From: Vanilla planifolia
Lineage: Eukaryota; Streptophyta; Magnoliopsida; Asparagales; Orchidaceae
Assembly (NCBI GenBank): GCA_023846275.1
Contig: CM043868.1
Location: forward strand, 6,033,153 to 6,097,152
Length of the DNA stretch: 64,000 bases
Direction of reading: 5' to 3'
Both the position numbers and the translations under genes were made by a program. Below are positions 22,100 to 34,559 of this stretch, piece after piece; positions within the stretch are counted from its first letter, which is position 1, and every line of letters starts with the position of its first letter. Under the pieces are notes generated by a model that had not been told where the DNA came from, searched no databases, and was given only the letters and a program-made list of their open reading frames with translations.

Positions 22100-23689
22100 A
22101 TATTAGATAATTTCTTAAAAGAATAGAGCCTAATTTGGTTTGTTGTTGTGCAATTTTGTTGCTAATAACTCCAAGGAGAACATAATAATTTTTTCAATAA
22201 GGGGATTAAGGACTATTTTATATTAATCTAATATTATTTACTGAACGACATTCTGTGTGATCGATTTGTTAATAGGATGCTTGCTTTACTGTCCAACTTT
22301 TTTTTTAAAGATTTTTTAAAACTTCAAAATATCAAAATTTTAGTAATTTTTTATTCATATAAAATTCATTTCTTTCTTTATAAATTCAAAATTGTCAAAA
22401 TCTCAACAATATTTTAGCCCAAATATTCACTTTTATTTATATAAAACTTTTTGAAATATTTTTACCTAAAATCTTCTTTTCAGATCTTAAGTTAGTTACT
22501 AAGTATCTACAAATAGAACCTATGCATTTTTATCTTACTAGACTATCATTCTTGTCTTACTATACCACATCTTAAAACTTACAAGTAATATGAAAGTTTC
22601 TTAACTAGTGTTCAAAAGATATTTTGTCATAATTAGGATCTTGTTATGAGATATTTTACTACATAAAATCATTAAAATTCAAAAAATAATTATGTTATGA
22701 TGCATCATCTAATTTTTTTTTCTTATTCTAAACACATTTTTTCATTTATCTATTTTCATGGAATAAATCATCCATTTTTTTCTAAAACGGTGATTGGGCA
22801 TAACAATTAGTCATAAGCATGGAATATGACTTAAAGGATCACATGACAAAGCAAGCACGAACCACTCCCAACATAATGAGTGGGTGAAGTAGCATTGTTA
22901 ATGCTTATTCTAAATAGAAGATTGTAAATGTGACTAACAATAGTATTTTGTCCCTATCTTAGAACAATATCGACTTGTTTTGTTCATTTATTCCTTGTGG
23001 GTTTAAAGATAAAGGTAGAAGTAAATATAAAAAATAGGATTATACCAACTTACCATCCATGTACAAACCCTAATGCATTACTAGCATGAACACAAGCAGA
23101 AGTCCAGAGGGAAGTAGAGGAAGGTGCAATCGAGTGATGATATGTGGGTGTATAAATGTGGGATAAGAGCTCATGGCATTAGCATTAAAGGATATTGTAT
23201 CAAAAATTTTAATTTTTATCATTCTTCCCCTTTCATAAATAGTAAACCTTAAGCCTTATAAATAATAGACTCTAAACTCTTACTGTTACTTTTCTTTTTA
23301 GTTCACTCTTTCTAAGAAGAATTAATAACATGTTTTTTCTTAGTTGGTAGGGTTTTCATGATCAAAAACTTAGTTTTCATATTTTTATGTCTTTTATGTT
23401 AATTATTTGCATGTTTTGTTTCATGTTTGATGATGAAATCATCTTTCATCATTTTTAATGTTCATGTTGAGATCCCTCTTTTTTAGCTCTAAATTTTGCT
23501 AGTCATAATGAACATGCCTCTTCACCTTTTTAATACGAGCATTCTTAAATGCAATCTACCTAAATAAAGACCACCTTACTTTTATCCTATCTAGAATAGA
23601 CTATCTAAATATATCCAATTCTTGCAAGCCAAAGGGAGATAATCTCCTCCACCACCTCAAATACTAGTCTTCATTTCTAACTTTGACCA
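22100..23689. other. No recognisable feature upstream of the USP gene
   Basis: AT-rich DNA. The first few hundred bases should include the USP promoter, but no distinct element beyond the TATA-like motif near 21993 could be supported. No coding signal was seen. Confidence 0.35.
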
Positions 23690-24907
23690 CCTCAAATGAA
23701 CCAACAGATAGTTCAAATCATTTGTTAGTTCAAATAGTATCTTACATCAAATCATCTGTTGATTCATTAAAAAAAATATTAGCTATTCAATTAGGTTTAA
23801 TGTAAGATAGAAATAATTGGGTTACCAAAATTGAATCACTATCAAGTGACCATTGGACTATCTATTATGCATTTGATATTCTATCTTATGACAAATCCAA
23901 TACTAGTTAGAACTTTTGTTCAAATTAGGAATTAAAAGTGATATTATTGGATGACTGTCAAACCATCCAGTGGACAATCTAATAGTTATAAAAACATGTT
24001 TGTCCCAATTTGGCAAATATTTCAATAATTTGGAGTGATCATGGATAAATTGATCAAACTATCTAATGTAACAATAAAATCATTCAATGTTTTTATGAAA
24101 AAACTGGTAATGGTAAAAAAATCATTAATAATTAAAACAATATGTGCTATATTATTGAAATAAATAGTGTTACCATTATTAAAGTCTTAAAAATACTTCA
24201 TGACTATAAATATGATTGAATTTAGAATTAAAGATAACATATATAGAGAAAAAGAGAGCTTTCGTTAACAAAACTTTTGCAACACATCTTTTCTAGCTCA
24301 TTCACTAGAAAAAAGATTTTTAATTACTGGGAAGAGCATCAAGATTTTTTATTCTGATCCACTAAAGTAAATATTCATCACTTTCACTCTTTGGTAACAT
24401 ACTATAATTTATTTACAATAATTTTGGTTGTAACTCATGAATTATTTTCGTGGTTATAACAATCTACTATGTGCTTTATTAAATGTTCCTTTTTTTCTTT
24501 TACTTTATATTGATGACCTCCTTTGAGTCCAATATGTAATCTCCTTTAGATTTTTGTTTTGATCCCTCTAGTCTCCTATATGTGGGCTTTATTGGGTTGG
24601 AGTTTAGATTCGTCTAGATCTCCTTTGTAAGGCTCTTTTGAGTTGGTGAATTAATCCATTTAGATCTTTTATGAGAGTTTTTTTCTTACATACTTTGTTA
24701 AAGGCTTCTTGGTTTAAGATGCTTGGTTTGTCATTATTGGGGCCTATTATTTAAAGTTGGACCACCTAAATATCTCATTGCCTTTCATTACTACATTTTG
24801 TACAAATTGTTTTCTTAGTAAAGAGTTCTCCAAAAGAATTTTCGTAAGACTTCTCAACAAAAGACTTATTATTCTTCTCTATTTAGAGTGAGACACCATC
24901 TCCTTAA
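23690..24907 (+). repeat. Ty1/copia (SIRE-like) LTR
   Basis: It has the same plan as 17380-18631. GACCATTGGACTATC / CAAACCATCCAGTGG-type units come first, then TATAAATA at 24205-24212 and a ~700-base R/U5-like stretch, ending just before a primer binding site at 24908. The left end is approximate; a run of similar units starts near 23690. Unlike the first LTR it is followed by readable copia gag sequence. Confidence 0.5.
24205..24212 (+). promoter_or_regulatory. TATA box of copia LTR
   Basis: TATAAATA in the context GACTATAAATATG, about 700 bases before the primer binding site and in the same relative place as in the LTR at 17380-18631. Confidence 0.45.
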
Positions 24908-24920
24908 TTGGTATTAGTGC
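24908..24920 (+). other. Primer binding site of copia LTR
   Basis: TTGGTATTAGTGC, a worn version of TTGGTATCAGAGC (two differences). It is placed between the LTR and the gag remnant in the same orientation. Confidence 0.5.
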
Positions 24921-25029
24921 ACAATTACTTCTCTAGAGTAATATCATTAGAAAGATCATCCTTCGTTACATCATGCATAGCAATCAATGTGTTGACAACA
25001 TTAGAAGAGGGTACCTCTTCTCATCATTC

Positions 25030-25490
25030 GCCCTTATTCAAGAAAAATAAAAATCAAATGTGAGGGTGCTAGTCAAGTCAAGTTGAGCAAAATTAGTCAT
25101 TTAATCCATGATTATGAATTATTTCATACATATTATAAGGAGTCAACAAAGAAAATGTTTATAGGATTTACAAACATTTTTATTGAGCTTTCAAATCTTA
25201 ACAATTTATAATTCTAAACTAAATTAAAAATATATTAAATGTGCTGCCAAAGGAATATCATCCATTGGTGACAACCATCAAAGCTAATAAAGACATGAAC
25301 CATCTCTTTTTTGTTGACCTACATAGAGACCTCATGATAAATGAAATAAAAATGACATACAAAATCAAAGAATTAGTTGTTTAGGAAGATGAAATCGAAG
25401 AAGGTAAAAATAATTGAATTTAAAAAGATTTCAACTTTAAGTAAGAAATTTCATCCTATAGCAATGAGTAGATTGTCATGCCTCATCAAC
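25030..25490 (+). pseudogene. Ty1/copia gag remnant, N-terminal (UBN2-type) part
   Basis: Broken plus-strand frames give LSKISHLIHDYELF, then STKKMFIGFTNIFIELSNLN (25080-25200), then LPKEYHPLVTTIKANKDMNH and FVDLHRDLMINEIKM (25245-25350). This is the K+..L..+YE.F.....E+...M..RF..I...L..L and +LP..+...V..I.....+...(S)(L)(E)EL...L...E pattern of UBN2/Retrotrans_gag_2 in SIRE-like copia elements. In an intact element it would be the capsid. Several frame changes make it non-functional. It continues, after unrelated DNA, at 27190. Confidence 0.65.
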
Positions 25491-25494
25491 TTTA

Positions 25495-27185
25495 CCACAT
25501 AACCACACAATTACTCACATTAATTTGAGTATAATACAATATGGAAGACACTTTAAAACCATTTTAGGTGAGAATGATAATAAGACTCATTTGAAAATCA
25601 TTTTGGTAGAAGATAGGCTACAACAAAGTGATGATTGAGCTAATTCAATAGATCTTAATTTTTTCTTTTTAGTTTATTACATTTTTAGTTCATCATGATT
25701 TGTAATAAGTCACATGTATAAGTATTATAGTTTTTATCTTTTTTTACACATTTTTATATTTGTATTTTTTTAAGATGGGTATTTTTATCATTTTTCTTAT
25801 AAGTCTAGGTTTAACATTATAATCTATTTAAATTCATACTATAAAATAAACAAACAAAGGGAAAGAATATTATTTACTTAGCATTGCCTCTTAAGTAAAA
25901 TGATACATTTTATTATATTGCATGCAAACACAATCACAAAGTTTTGATCTAAGTCTTTTAAGTTGTGATTTAAAGATATCCAAATTATGATTCTGATTTA
26001 CCTTCATTGTCTCCTTCATCCTCATCATTGTTATCTTCTAATTTTGATCCTACTACAAAATTTCATCCTACCCTATCATTCACCATTTTGCATTAGAGCT
26101 TGGTCGAGGTCTAGCTATAGGAGTTCATCTAGTTTTCTTTGTTAATCATTGGTATTAGAGCCTCCATTCATGGGGTTTTATTACACTCATCAAATAGGTT
26201 AACTCAAGATATGATCCTCTTGTTTGAGTTCTTTTTTATATAGTTATATTTACATTTGAATGATGGTTTAAAATTTAAATGTATTTAAATTTTGAATATA
26301 AAGGAAGCTTAAAATTTGAAACTTAAGTGATAAAGATATAATATAGTATCTTATCTTGTATATCTTGAATTATAAGATAAAGAGGCTTTGTTTCATGCTT
26401 AAAAGTTGAAATAAGACAATGTTTTTCTAGATTTAATATCTATACACGAGGTATTTTAATGGCAAGGAGTTTAAAAGTTAAATTACCCTTTAAGATAAGG
26501 ATAAAGTAGAGATATCCTAACAAATATATCTAGATATTCCTTTATTAAAGGAATGGTTAAACAACTATATAAGCTATTAAGTTGTGCTCAACTAGAAATT
26601 TAGTGAAATTTTAGTCGTGAGCCTTCTAAGGAGATATACTTGAGAGAAGCTAAGAAAGAGGTAAAGCAATAAGCAAGGATGAAGAGAGGATCTCAAGCTC
26701 TATTCAAGGAAATGGAAAAGATTATTAATGTTGACCACTACACCATTCCCAAGGGAGATGAACTTCTTATCTTGCATTTAAATTTAAAAGCATGTCAAGA
26801 TTAAAAAAAATCTGTTTTGCTATGGGTTCCTGCTACAACTTTAAGATTTTCTTAATAGAATTGAGATTTATGTACTTTGCTTGAAACCTTAACTATTTAA
26901 GGAATGATATGATATTGGATTGCTGTGTTTCTTATATGATAAGATAAATTACATTACGCTTAAAATCATTATTTATTAAGTTATATTAATATTTCATCAT
27001 TATTAGTATTTCAAGTATTACTTGCAGAAAAGAATTCAAGATCTATCATATATGCTATAATTGAGTTTTTATGAATTGGAGTCTTATGAGATGATTTCTT
27101 TTATATTGAAATCATTCTTTGGTGAAGCAAGTATTCATAAATTTTAGAATTATCATTATGATCATGCTTCATATGTGGTAAATGG
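25495..27185 (+). other. Unassigned segment between two halves of copia gag, with a PBS-like site
   Basis: This 1.7 kb interrupts a gag that resumes at 27190. It holds TTGGTATTAGAGCC at 26149-26162, one base off the initiator tRNA-Met complement, directly after AATCA. It also holds ACTATATAAGC near 26561, a possible TATA box. It could be a nested LTR element remnant inserted into gag, but no terminal repeats or target duplication could be identified. Confidence 0.35.
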
Positions 27186-27189
27186 TGGA

Positions 27190-28015
27190 CAAGAAAGGCA
27201 ATTCAAAAGTTAAAGAAGAAGGCAATCAAGCCTACTTGGATTGATATGAAAAGGCCAACTTTGATTGAAGAAGAAAATATTGAAGAGGGACTAAATTTCC
27301 TAATGGCTTAGGATAAACCTTAAGAGGATGTTGATGATGTAAGTTTACTTTCACATATAGAACTAGAAGATGAATTATCTAACACGTGCTTAAAACTTGA
27401 AAAACTGCATTAAAATACAAAAAGCTAATAAAGTAACATTTTGACTATCTTTGTTTATGTGAATCCTTAAATAAAAAGAATGAGAGATATCTATTAGAAT
27501 GAAAAAATTCTGGAGAAAAGCTCATCAAAGTTATAACTTATCATGTTAAGATAAAAATAACATTTGATTGCTCTTAAAAATTACATTTGAATTGTTGTAT
27601 TGCTCCCTTACAATAGCTAATTAATAGAAATGTTTCACATCAAATAATAAAGTAAATTAAAGTAACTCCAAATGTGTATGATAGAATGAAATCTAGAACT
27701 TCTCCTTATGCGTCAAACTTATACTATCGCTATTGCATGAAAATCGAACATATCTTTAAAATTTGCAAGGAAAGATTTTAGCCTTCATTCAAAGCATTTT
27801 ATGTTCATTTAAGACTAAGAGAATTTATGTAGCTAATTTTAAAATAATTATTTGTAGCTTATTTAGGCCTAAGTTTATTTGGGTCATAGATATAAAGTAT
27901 AATATATTTATTATAGACATTCTTTCTTAACATGAATAAAGGAAGCATGTGGTAACTTGATAATGATTGCATAAGATAAATGACAAGAGAAGTATTAATT
28001 TACCAATATGGGTGT
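27190..28015 (+). pseudogene. Ty1/copia gag C-terminus and protease start (dead)
   Basis: It continues the gag of 25030-25490. An acidic linker (PTWIDMKRPTLIEEENIEEG, FLMA, then DELSNTCLKLEKL; 27230-27410) precedes a knuckle-like RYCMKIEHIFKICKE near 27730-27775. About 27850-27880 reads PKFIWV. The protease start MW.LDNDCIR.MTRE follows at about 27945-28010 and corresponds to the W.(L/I)DSG.S.HMT pattern of copia proteases, with the catalytic DSG worn to DND. Intact proteins would bind RNA and cleave the polyprotein. Beyond 28015 there is no integrase or RT; an LTR-like fragment follows, so the rest of pol is deleted. Confidence 0.6.
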
Positions 28016-28049
28016 ATATAAATAAGATTCTTCTTTGTAGATGGTCTAA

Positions 28050-28460
28050 AGTTTAACTTAGTATTGGATGACATTTTGACCTATGAGTAGTGTAAGTAAA
28101 ATTGGTTTTTGGTTAGACCACTAGACTAACCCAAGCTAAAGCCATTGAACCATCTAATCATCTAAATCAATGCATCTAATATCAGATTCTTTGTTTAATT
28201 AGACCAATTAATTAAGTTATTGGACTATCTCTTTAGTCCTCAAAGACTATATAAACCTATAGATTTGAACAAATGTGTTACAACTAAAACCTAAGCCATA
28301 CATAGATTTTAAAGGCTTCTTGTCTTCATGCAATCTCATTCCAATCTCAAGTCTAAGGTTTGCATCCTTATTCTTCCATCTTCAACTACAAATTTTAGTG
28401 GATTTTGTTTATTAAAATATAGATTTTTTTCCAAATTAAGCATTTTTCTTTTGAAATCTA
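28050..28460 (+). repeat. Copia LTR fragment with TATA box
   Basis: GACCACTAGACTAACC / GAACCATCTAATCATC-type units are followed by TATATAAA (28248-28255) and ACAAATGTGTTACAAC. The pattern is as in the two LTRs upstream, but truncated. It may be the 3' LTR of the element whose gag ends at 28015. Confidence 0.4.
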
Positions 28461-28469
28461 TTCATACCC

Positions 28470-31400
28470 ACAAAAAGAAGATATTAATAAATTGAAGGCA
28501 ATCTATATTAGGGCCCATTTGGAAGGTCCAATTCATTTTGAGGGATAAGATATGCTATTGGTAACTTTTGTGTAGATTAAATGTGCTTAAGAAGAAGGGG
28601 GTGAATTGGGCAAGTAATCTTTTCAAAATTCTTTTTCAGATTCAAGCAAATAATTTAAGTAGAAATGATCACTTTAAAGTTACTATCTTAATTTGAACAT
28701 CCAAACAAAAGCAAAATTAAATGCAATATGAGAAACAATGGGGTTTTAAAGTTTTATGGCTCTTACTCAGTTCCAATCCCAAGCCAACGAGCTTGAACAT
28801 ATTCTTTTATTTTTTTTAACTCTTATGCCTATGGTGTTAAAGAAATCATTATAGGTTTTTTTTTCTTTCTAAGGGACTTAAACACAATCTCTTGAGTCTT
28901 TTCCATGAACTAAAATTCATCCCCTTTTCTTTGGCTTTTCACTAGGCTCAATATTAACCTATTATGTGTCATTTACAAGCACAAACTCAACCCTCTTTTA
29001 TTTTTTATGGGCCCAAATTTAGCCTATGTTTTTTTAACACAACTTTAACCTCATTATTTTTTATGACACTCAAATATTCTTGTATGTCTTTCTAGTCAAA
29101 CACAACCCTTTTAAAAAGAGGCCTTATAAAAGCTAATTCTCACAAATACAATTCAACAGTCTTGAGATATGAAAACAATTAGAAATTACACAATATAAAT
29201 TAAAACCAAGCACCTAAACTAAGCACCTAAGTTGATTATGATTATAGTGACAATAGGAAGATTAATTTGAGATATGGAAATGCAACACTTTTGTCTTCTT
29301 CTCGATGGTTATAAAATAATTACAATGTAATAAATGGTTAAACAATTTCTTTTGTCTTCTCCCAAAGAGATGGTAAAGATAATGGTAGTAAGAGCAAAAG
29401 AATGTGAGGTATGCATTATAAATTTCTTTATACTTTTGCAAATGTGATTCTTCTTTTAGCTTTAGCTTAATTCTATGGTTTGAGTATTTATTTACGAAAT
29501 TAAACTAGCAATTAGCAAGGTTATTATAGTCTTAATTATTCATTAGAAAATTTTTTAATGTTTAGAGATCATTGGACACAAAATTCTCGAAATTCCAATG
29601 TTTGAACCTACTAGCTATTACCTAGCACCACATAACTTTTTCTACTCACATGCAATATGCATTTTCCTTGGTGTACAATATGAGGATTCAAATGTACCAT
29701 ATACTTCCTTTGGGCCCATCCACACTCAATTGGTCTTTTTGCATGTATATTTTGAAAATTGTTATGTATTGTTTATTTTTCTTTGGGTGGCATATAGACA
29801 CAAGTTGAATATACCTCAAAACTACACATGTGTAAAAGACTTAAGCCAGAATTCTACACATTCTTAGCAAACAAAAACCAGAATTGGATCCACACATGCT
29901 TCTAGTACACAATTAAGATTCTTTTAAGTACTTTTACATATCTAGATTTTTAAATTATGAGTTTTTGTAATTTAAAGAGAATATAATAATGAATACATAG
30001 ATATATATTTATATAAATATATTTAAGATTTAAAAGCAATGCATGAATAAGCTAAACATGATAAGGACTTAGGCCATATACAAAGTGAATAATTCATGCA
30101 AAGTGAAACCTAGGCACTTGCATTAGTAATGTCTTAGTGACCACATTCAAATTCATTTTGCATAAGCAATATCCCATCAATCTCATTTAAAACAATTTAG
30201 CACATTAAAATGTACTTAATCTTAATTAACTTAGGTATCATGCTCTTTATTTGACTAGTTTAATTCATGAGGATTTTAAAGGAAGAATTCCAACAATGTA
30301 ATGCACTCTGAAGAATAAGGGCATGTGAATGCATAGGTTTAAGTCTATATATGCAAATATCTCTTGTTCAAAAATGGTAAACAAACTTCAATCACTTATA
30401 TATGTTTTTTGAGCTTTACAACTTTGCTTGATCTAAACTATGCTTTAGACTTCCTTGAAGTTTTACATCATGTGTTCCACTCTCTTGAGCAATTTGGATC
30501 ATCATATTGAATATCAAGCTCTACTTAAGTTCATAAGAAGTGGATAATCTTTTTTTAATCTTAATTACAACATTAAATTCATTCATTAAATGAGAGTTAG
30601 GTTATCACAAAAAGTACCATAAATACTTTGTAATCATCAAAATCACACATAACCATTTGGGATTATCGGATTCAATAATCTCCTACATTTAGATGAATAA
30701 AAAATATTTAAATGTTGAAAAATATAATAATAAAAATTCTTTAACATTCCCAAAAATATGAATATTTAACATACATGAAAATTAAGATATGTTGAGATAA
30801 CAAAACAATAGTAACCTTGGATGTATATAATTTTTTTCTTTTCATATGTCAAATTATCTCCTTTATTTTTTTTATTTACACTTACATATCTCTCACTTTG
30901 TTATCATCAAAGTGGAATAATAATAAATTTACTTACTCTCTCCCATTAGCATCATTAAGGTGGAAAATCATTAAATGTATGTTCCTTCCCTCATTTGAGA
31001 TTATATAACACATAAGAAAAGATGAAAGCAATAATATTAAAAATATGACTTGTTAAAAGTAGCATGTGTTTCTTGTTAAAGTGATAGTAATTGTTAAAAG
31101 GATAAGATGAATGTCTAGTAATAATTAATGAACGTTAAATATTAGGTAATTAAGAAAATGTTATACCACTTATTAAACAATAAATACCGCTAGTTATTAA
31201 AAGTAAATAGTCTAAACTTAGGTAACTAGGATGCTAAGGATCTTCTTCTCTCCCAATTTTTGGGAAAGACATCTTATCATACTAAAGTAATAATAATATT
31301 CTATTTCTTTCATGTTAAGCTTTTATATCAACTCTCCTACATACTATAGGCTAAATTTCTTGAAGAAACCCTTTCCCATTTTTCATTCTCAAGATATTCT

Positions 31401-32860
31401 CCCATTTAAAGAGGTTTAAAATAAAACGAATAACTCCCTCTTTTGAAGGTAATTAGATACCAAGAGAAAAATAATATTAAACACCATAAGTTCTATCTAT
31501 GTGTCAGAACATGGGGATAATTTTTCTTGTACAACATAATATGATATCATATTTCCTTCAAGCATGATTGGGCATATAAGAACAATTATAATACTTTTTC
31601 TTAACTTGGGGATATGAAATGATACTACATGAATTGAACTAATCTATTAATATAATACTTTAAAAACATTCATCCAATCAAAATATCTAACCTTCACCAA
31701 GTATAAAGGATGTTATCTTAATAAAGAACTTATTATTCAGTTAAAACTTCTAAAGGAATAGAATTGTATAGCTATTCGATAATTGTACTCAAACTTCTAT
31801 TGGAATAGAAAAATGTTCAAGTAATAGATATGTTAAGCAATGAAACATAAGTTTAAAATTCAATTTCCCAAAAGTAGCTCATAGAACTCATAGAAAACTA
31901 AATTTCAAATTAGATGAAGAAGGTTGAAATTTAGTATAGTTTATCACAAAATTATTGGAAATAATAAAACTAACAGTTCTCAAATGAATTTATTCCACAA
32001 AAAATTAAATATGAAATTCAAGCCTTACAACCATAAGAATTTGTTTGTATTCCAACGTATTAGCTATAAATTGTGGGATCATGATAAATCATTATTTGAT
32101 TAAAACTTATATATCCTTAATTAATTAACAAATAGCTATGAAGCATGGAATTTAAGAAAAGAAATAATTATATTTCTAACATGTCTTAAAATCCGAATTG
32201 TAAAGAAATAAATTTTAAGCTATCTAGTGTCATAACAATACACTAAAATGTATTTCGTTAAGTTTTTAATGAAAAGAACTTAAAAAAATTCTCCAATTAC
32301 TTTTAAAGTTATCTACATTTTAAAGTCTAGAAGTCATAAAATGTTTATAAATTTTTTATATTGTTTGAAATTTTTAATAATTTTTACTTCTTAAAATTCA
32401 TATATTTATTTAATGATATTGTTTTTTTTGTAAGTTTGGCATCTCATTTTACGATTAGAACACTTCTAATTTTCAAAGAATCTATATTTTCAATTCCTAA
32501 TGATATGCACAACTTGTCATAAATTTCTATAATTGTTTTACATTATTTGTAATTTTAATTATTTTTTTAAATCATCAACTAATTTAAAATAATAGTATTT
32601 TTTTATAATATTAGTCCTTCATTTTATGACTACTTAATATGCTTAGATTTATAATATTTTGTACTTCACTATTTGAAGTTTTCTCCCATTGTTTTAGAAC
32701 TTGTAAAACCTTTTCGATAAATGTTGCTATTTTTCTTAAATTCAATAAATCATCTTAATTTAATAAATCTCAATCAAACTTCTAATTAATAAATTTACAT
32801 ACCTTTTAGGATGAGGGTAAGTACTATAGTAAAGAGTCAAACTTAAGAGGAATAGGGGAT
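28470..32860. other. AT-rich DNA, possibly copia-derived, no gene
   Basis: GTGCTTAAGAAGAAGGGGGT then GAATTGG at about 28581-28607 recalls the leader-like motif of SIRE-type elements. ATCTCTCACTTTGTTATCATC near 30889-30909 recalls a polypurine-tract-adjacent motif. Both are impressions only. The frame at 29598-29867 (89 codons) and other short frames show no family I recognise, and their composition fits chance. 31100-32860 holds nothing I can name. Confidence 0.3.
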
Positions 32861-32869
32861 GGCGATCTA

Positions 32870-33900
32870 GCAAGCGATTAAGAAGGTGGTAGGGTCTACT
32901 ATTCGGACACCAACTAAAAAGGCATTCAAGGATACAAAAGGAGCTGCTTTTGTGGTGTCACTCATATGGGCTCAAAGCATGGTTACATTTAATTTAGATT
33001 TAGATGATTAACATATTATTAATCCTATAATGGGAAATATAAATGAATAAGAAGTTCATCTCTTAATCACTCTTTTTGAAGGTTTTGGGTGGCTTAACCC
33101 TATAATCATCCATTAAAATTAAGACACTGACAATCTTGAAGGGAAAACCAAGGACTATTTTTGGAGATGAAATTGATAAAATGACAGGTAACTTCAAATT
33201 ATTTCTTATTAGAAAATTTCTTATGGAAGACCAAGTATGGAGTCATTAAGAAAGGTTTTTTCAACTGCAAACTTTCATGCGTAGGTAAAAATTAGATCGC
33301 TTAATAATAGACACATCCTACTTCGATTTGATAAAGAGGATGACTTCCTTCATTGTTGGTTATATTGCTTTTAGAATGTGGTTGAATTTTTAGATGAGGG
33401 TATTTATGTCGCACCTTGACTTTCATTTAAACACAGAACCTTCATTGGCTATAGTTTAGATCTCATTGAGTACCTTCTAATACATATGTTTAACAAGATA
33501 GCCTTATATTCAAATTCGTTTATGATAGCAAAACTATTGAAAATGGATCAACCGCCTTGAATATGACAAGCGAAAGTGTTTCACAAGTATGTGTTGAGCT
33601 TAATTTGTTAAAGGAGCTTTCTAAATGCATATGAATAGCTTAAGGAGATAGCAATTTAAGGTGACTTTGGTAGAAAATACAATATGTTAATCAGTTTCTT
33701 TACTATTGCCATTATATTATCATGGATAATCCAAACTTAAATGTAAACATAATTTAGTGAATTTAGAAATTTAAAAGGAACCAATCAATGATAGCATTAG
33801 CATTGCTCAAAAGACCTAAAAAGGGAAGAAAACAATCAAGTACTTAAAAAGAACATAATAGCTAAGGAACTGAGTGAAGATATTGATCTAGACTATTAGC
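32870..33900 (+). pseudogene. LINE ORF1-like remnant (DUF4283)
   Basis: Plus-strand frames from 32870 read a Lys-rich N-terminus. At 33215-33560 they show SYGRPSMESLRKVF, IRSLNNRHILLRFDKEDDFL, then HMFNKIALYSNSFMIAKLLK. These correspond to the (F)S.GRPS...(I)RK.F, (L).(D/N).RH+LIR...E.DF and (P)IH.FNK.ALYS.A..(I)G..LK blocks of the DUF4283 domain. Stops interrupt it several times. It precedes endonuclease and RT blocks on the same strand, as ORF1 should. Confidence 0.7.
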
Positions 33901-34559
33901 CACAATGATCATTAGATAAAGAATTAATGATGAACTAGTCTAAATGGAACAAAGAGAAAAAAAATACAAAGTTAATGGCTTCGCCCATTAAGAAAAGTAA
34001 CATGAGGAAAATATTGTAAATCAAATTGTAGATGATTAGGCAATGTTTAAAAAAGATCCTCAATTTGATAAAGGATCACTATCAAATTCAAAAAGCATGG
34101 CTTTGTATAAAACTCAACTCAGTCCAATTCTAAAAGACTTTAGGTTTGAATTTCATGAAAAAGCTAAGAAAGTAGGTTAATTTCTTTGGAACCTGATAAT
34201 TGTTTCTCCTATACAAACTAAAGATCTGAAAAAAAAGGCAAAAATATCATCGAGCAATGTACCAATTTGAAAAGGAATCATAAAAGTGCCTGAATAATAC
34301 AATTTGCTTAAGAAACTTTGTCCAATTGATAACATGTTCATTTGGAATATTATGATTACTATAAATTATAAGTCTATTGACAAACTAATCAAATAGTGAA
34401 AAATAAAAATATGGTTTCTTAGCTCTACTTGAACCTATGGCACAGGGAAAGACATTACAACACTTGGCTTTCAAAATGAGGATACTCTAGAAGAACGATA
34501 TTAAATGCTCTACTATTTTTTAATGTGGTCAAATAATACATCTAAAAGTTGTTGGGAAT

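Noticed and set aside
29598..29867. 89-codon plus-strand frame as a small gene
   Set aside because: No recognisable domain, start context or conserved neighbours; AT-rich DNA yields frames of this size by chance.
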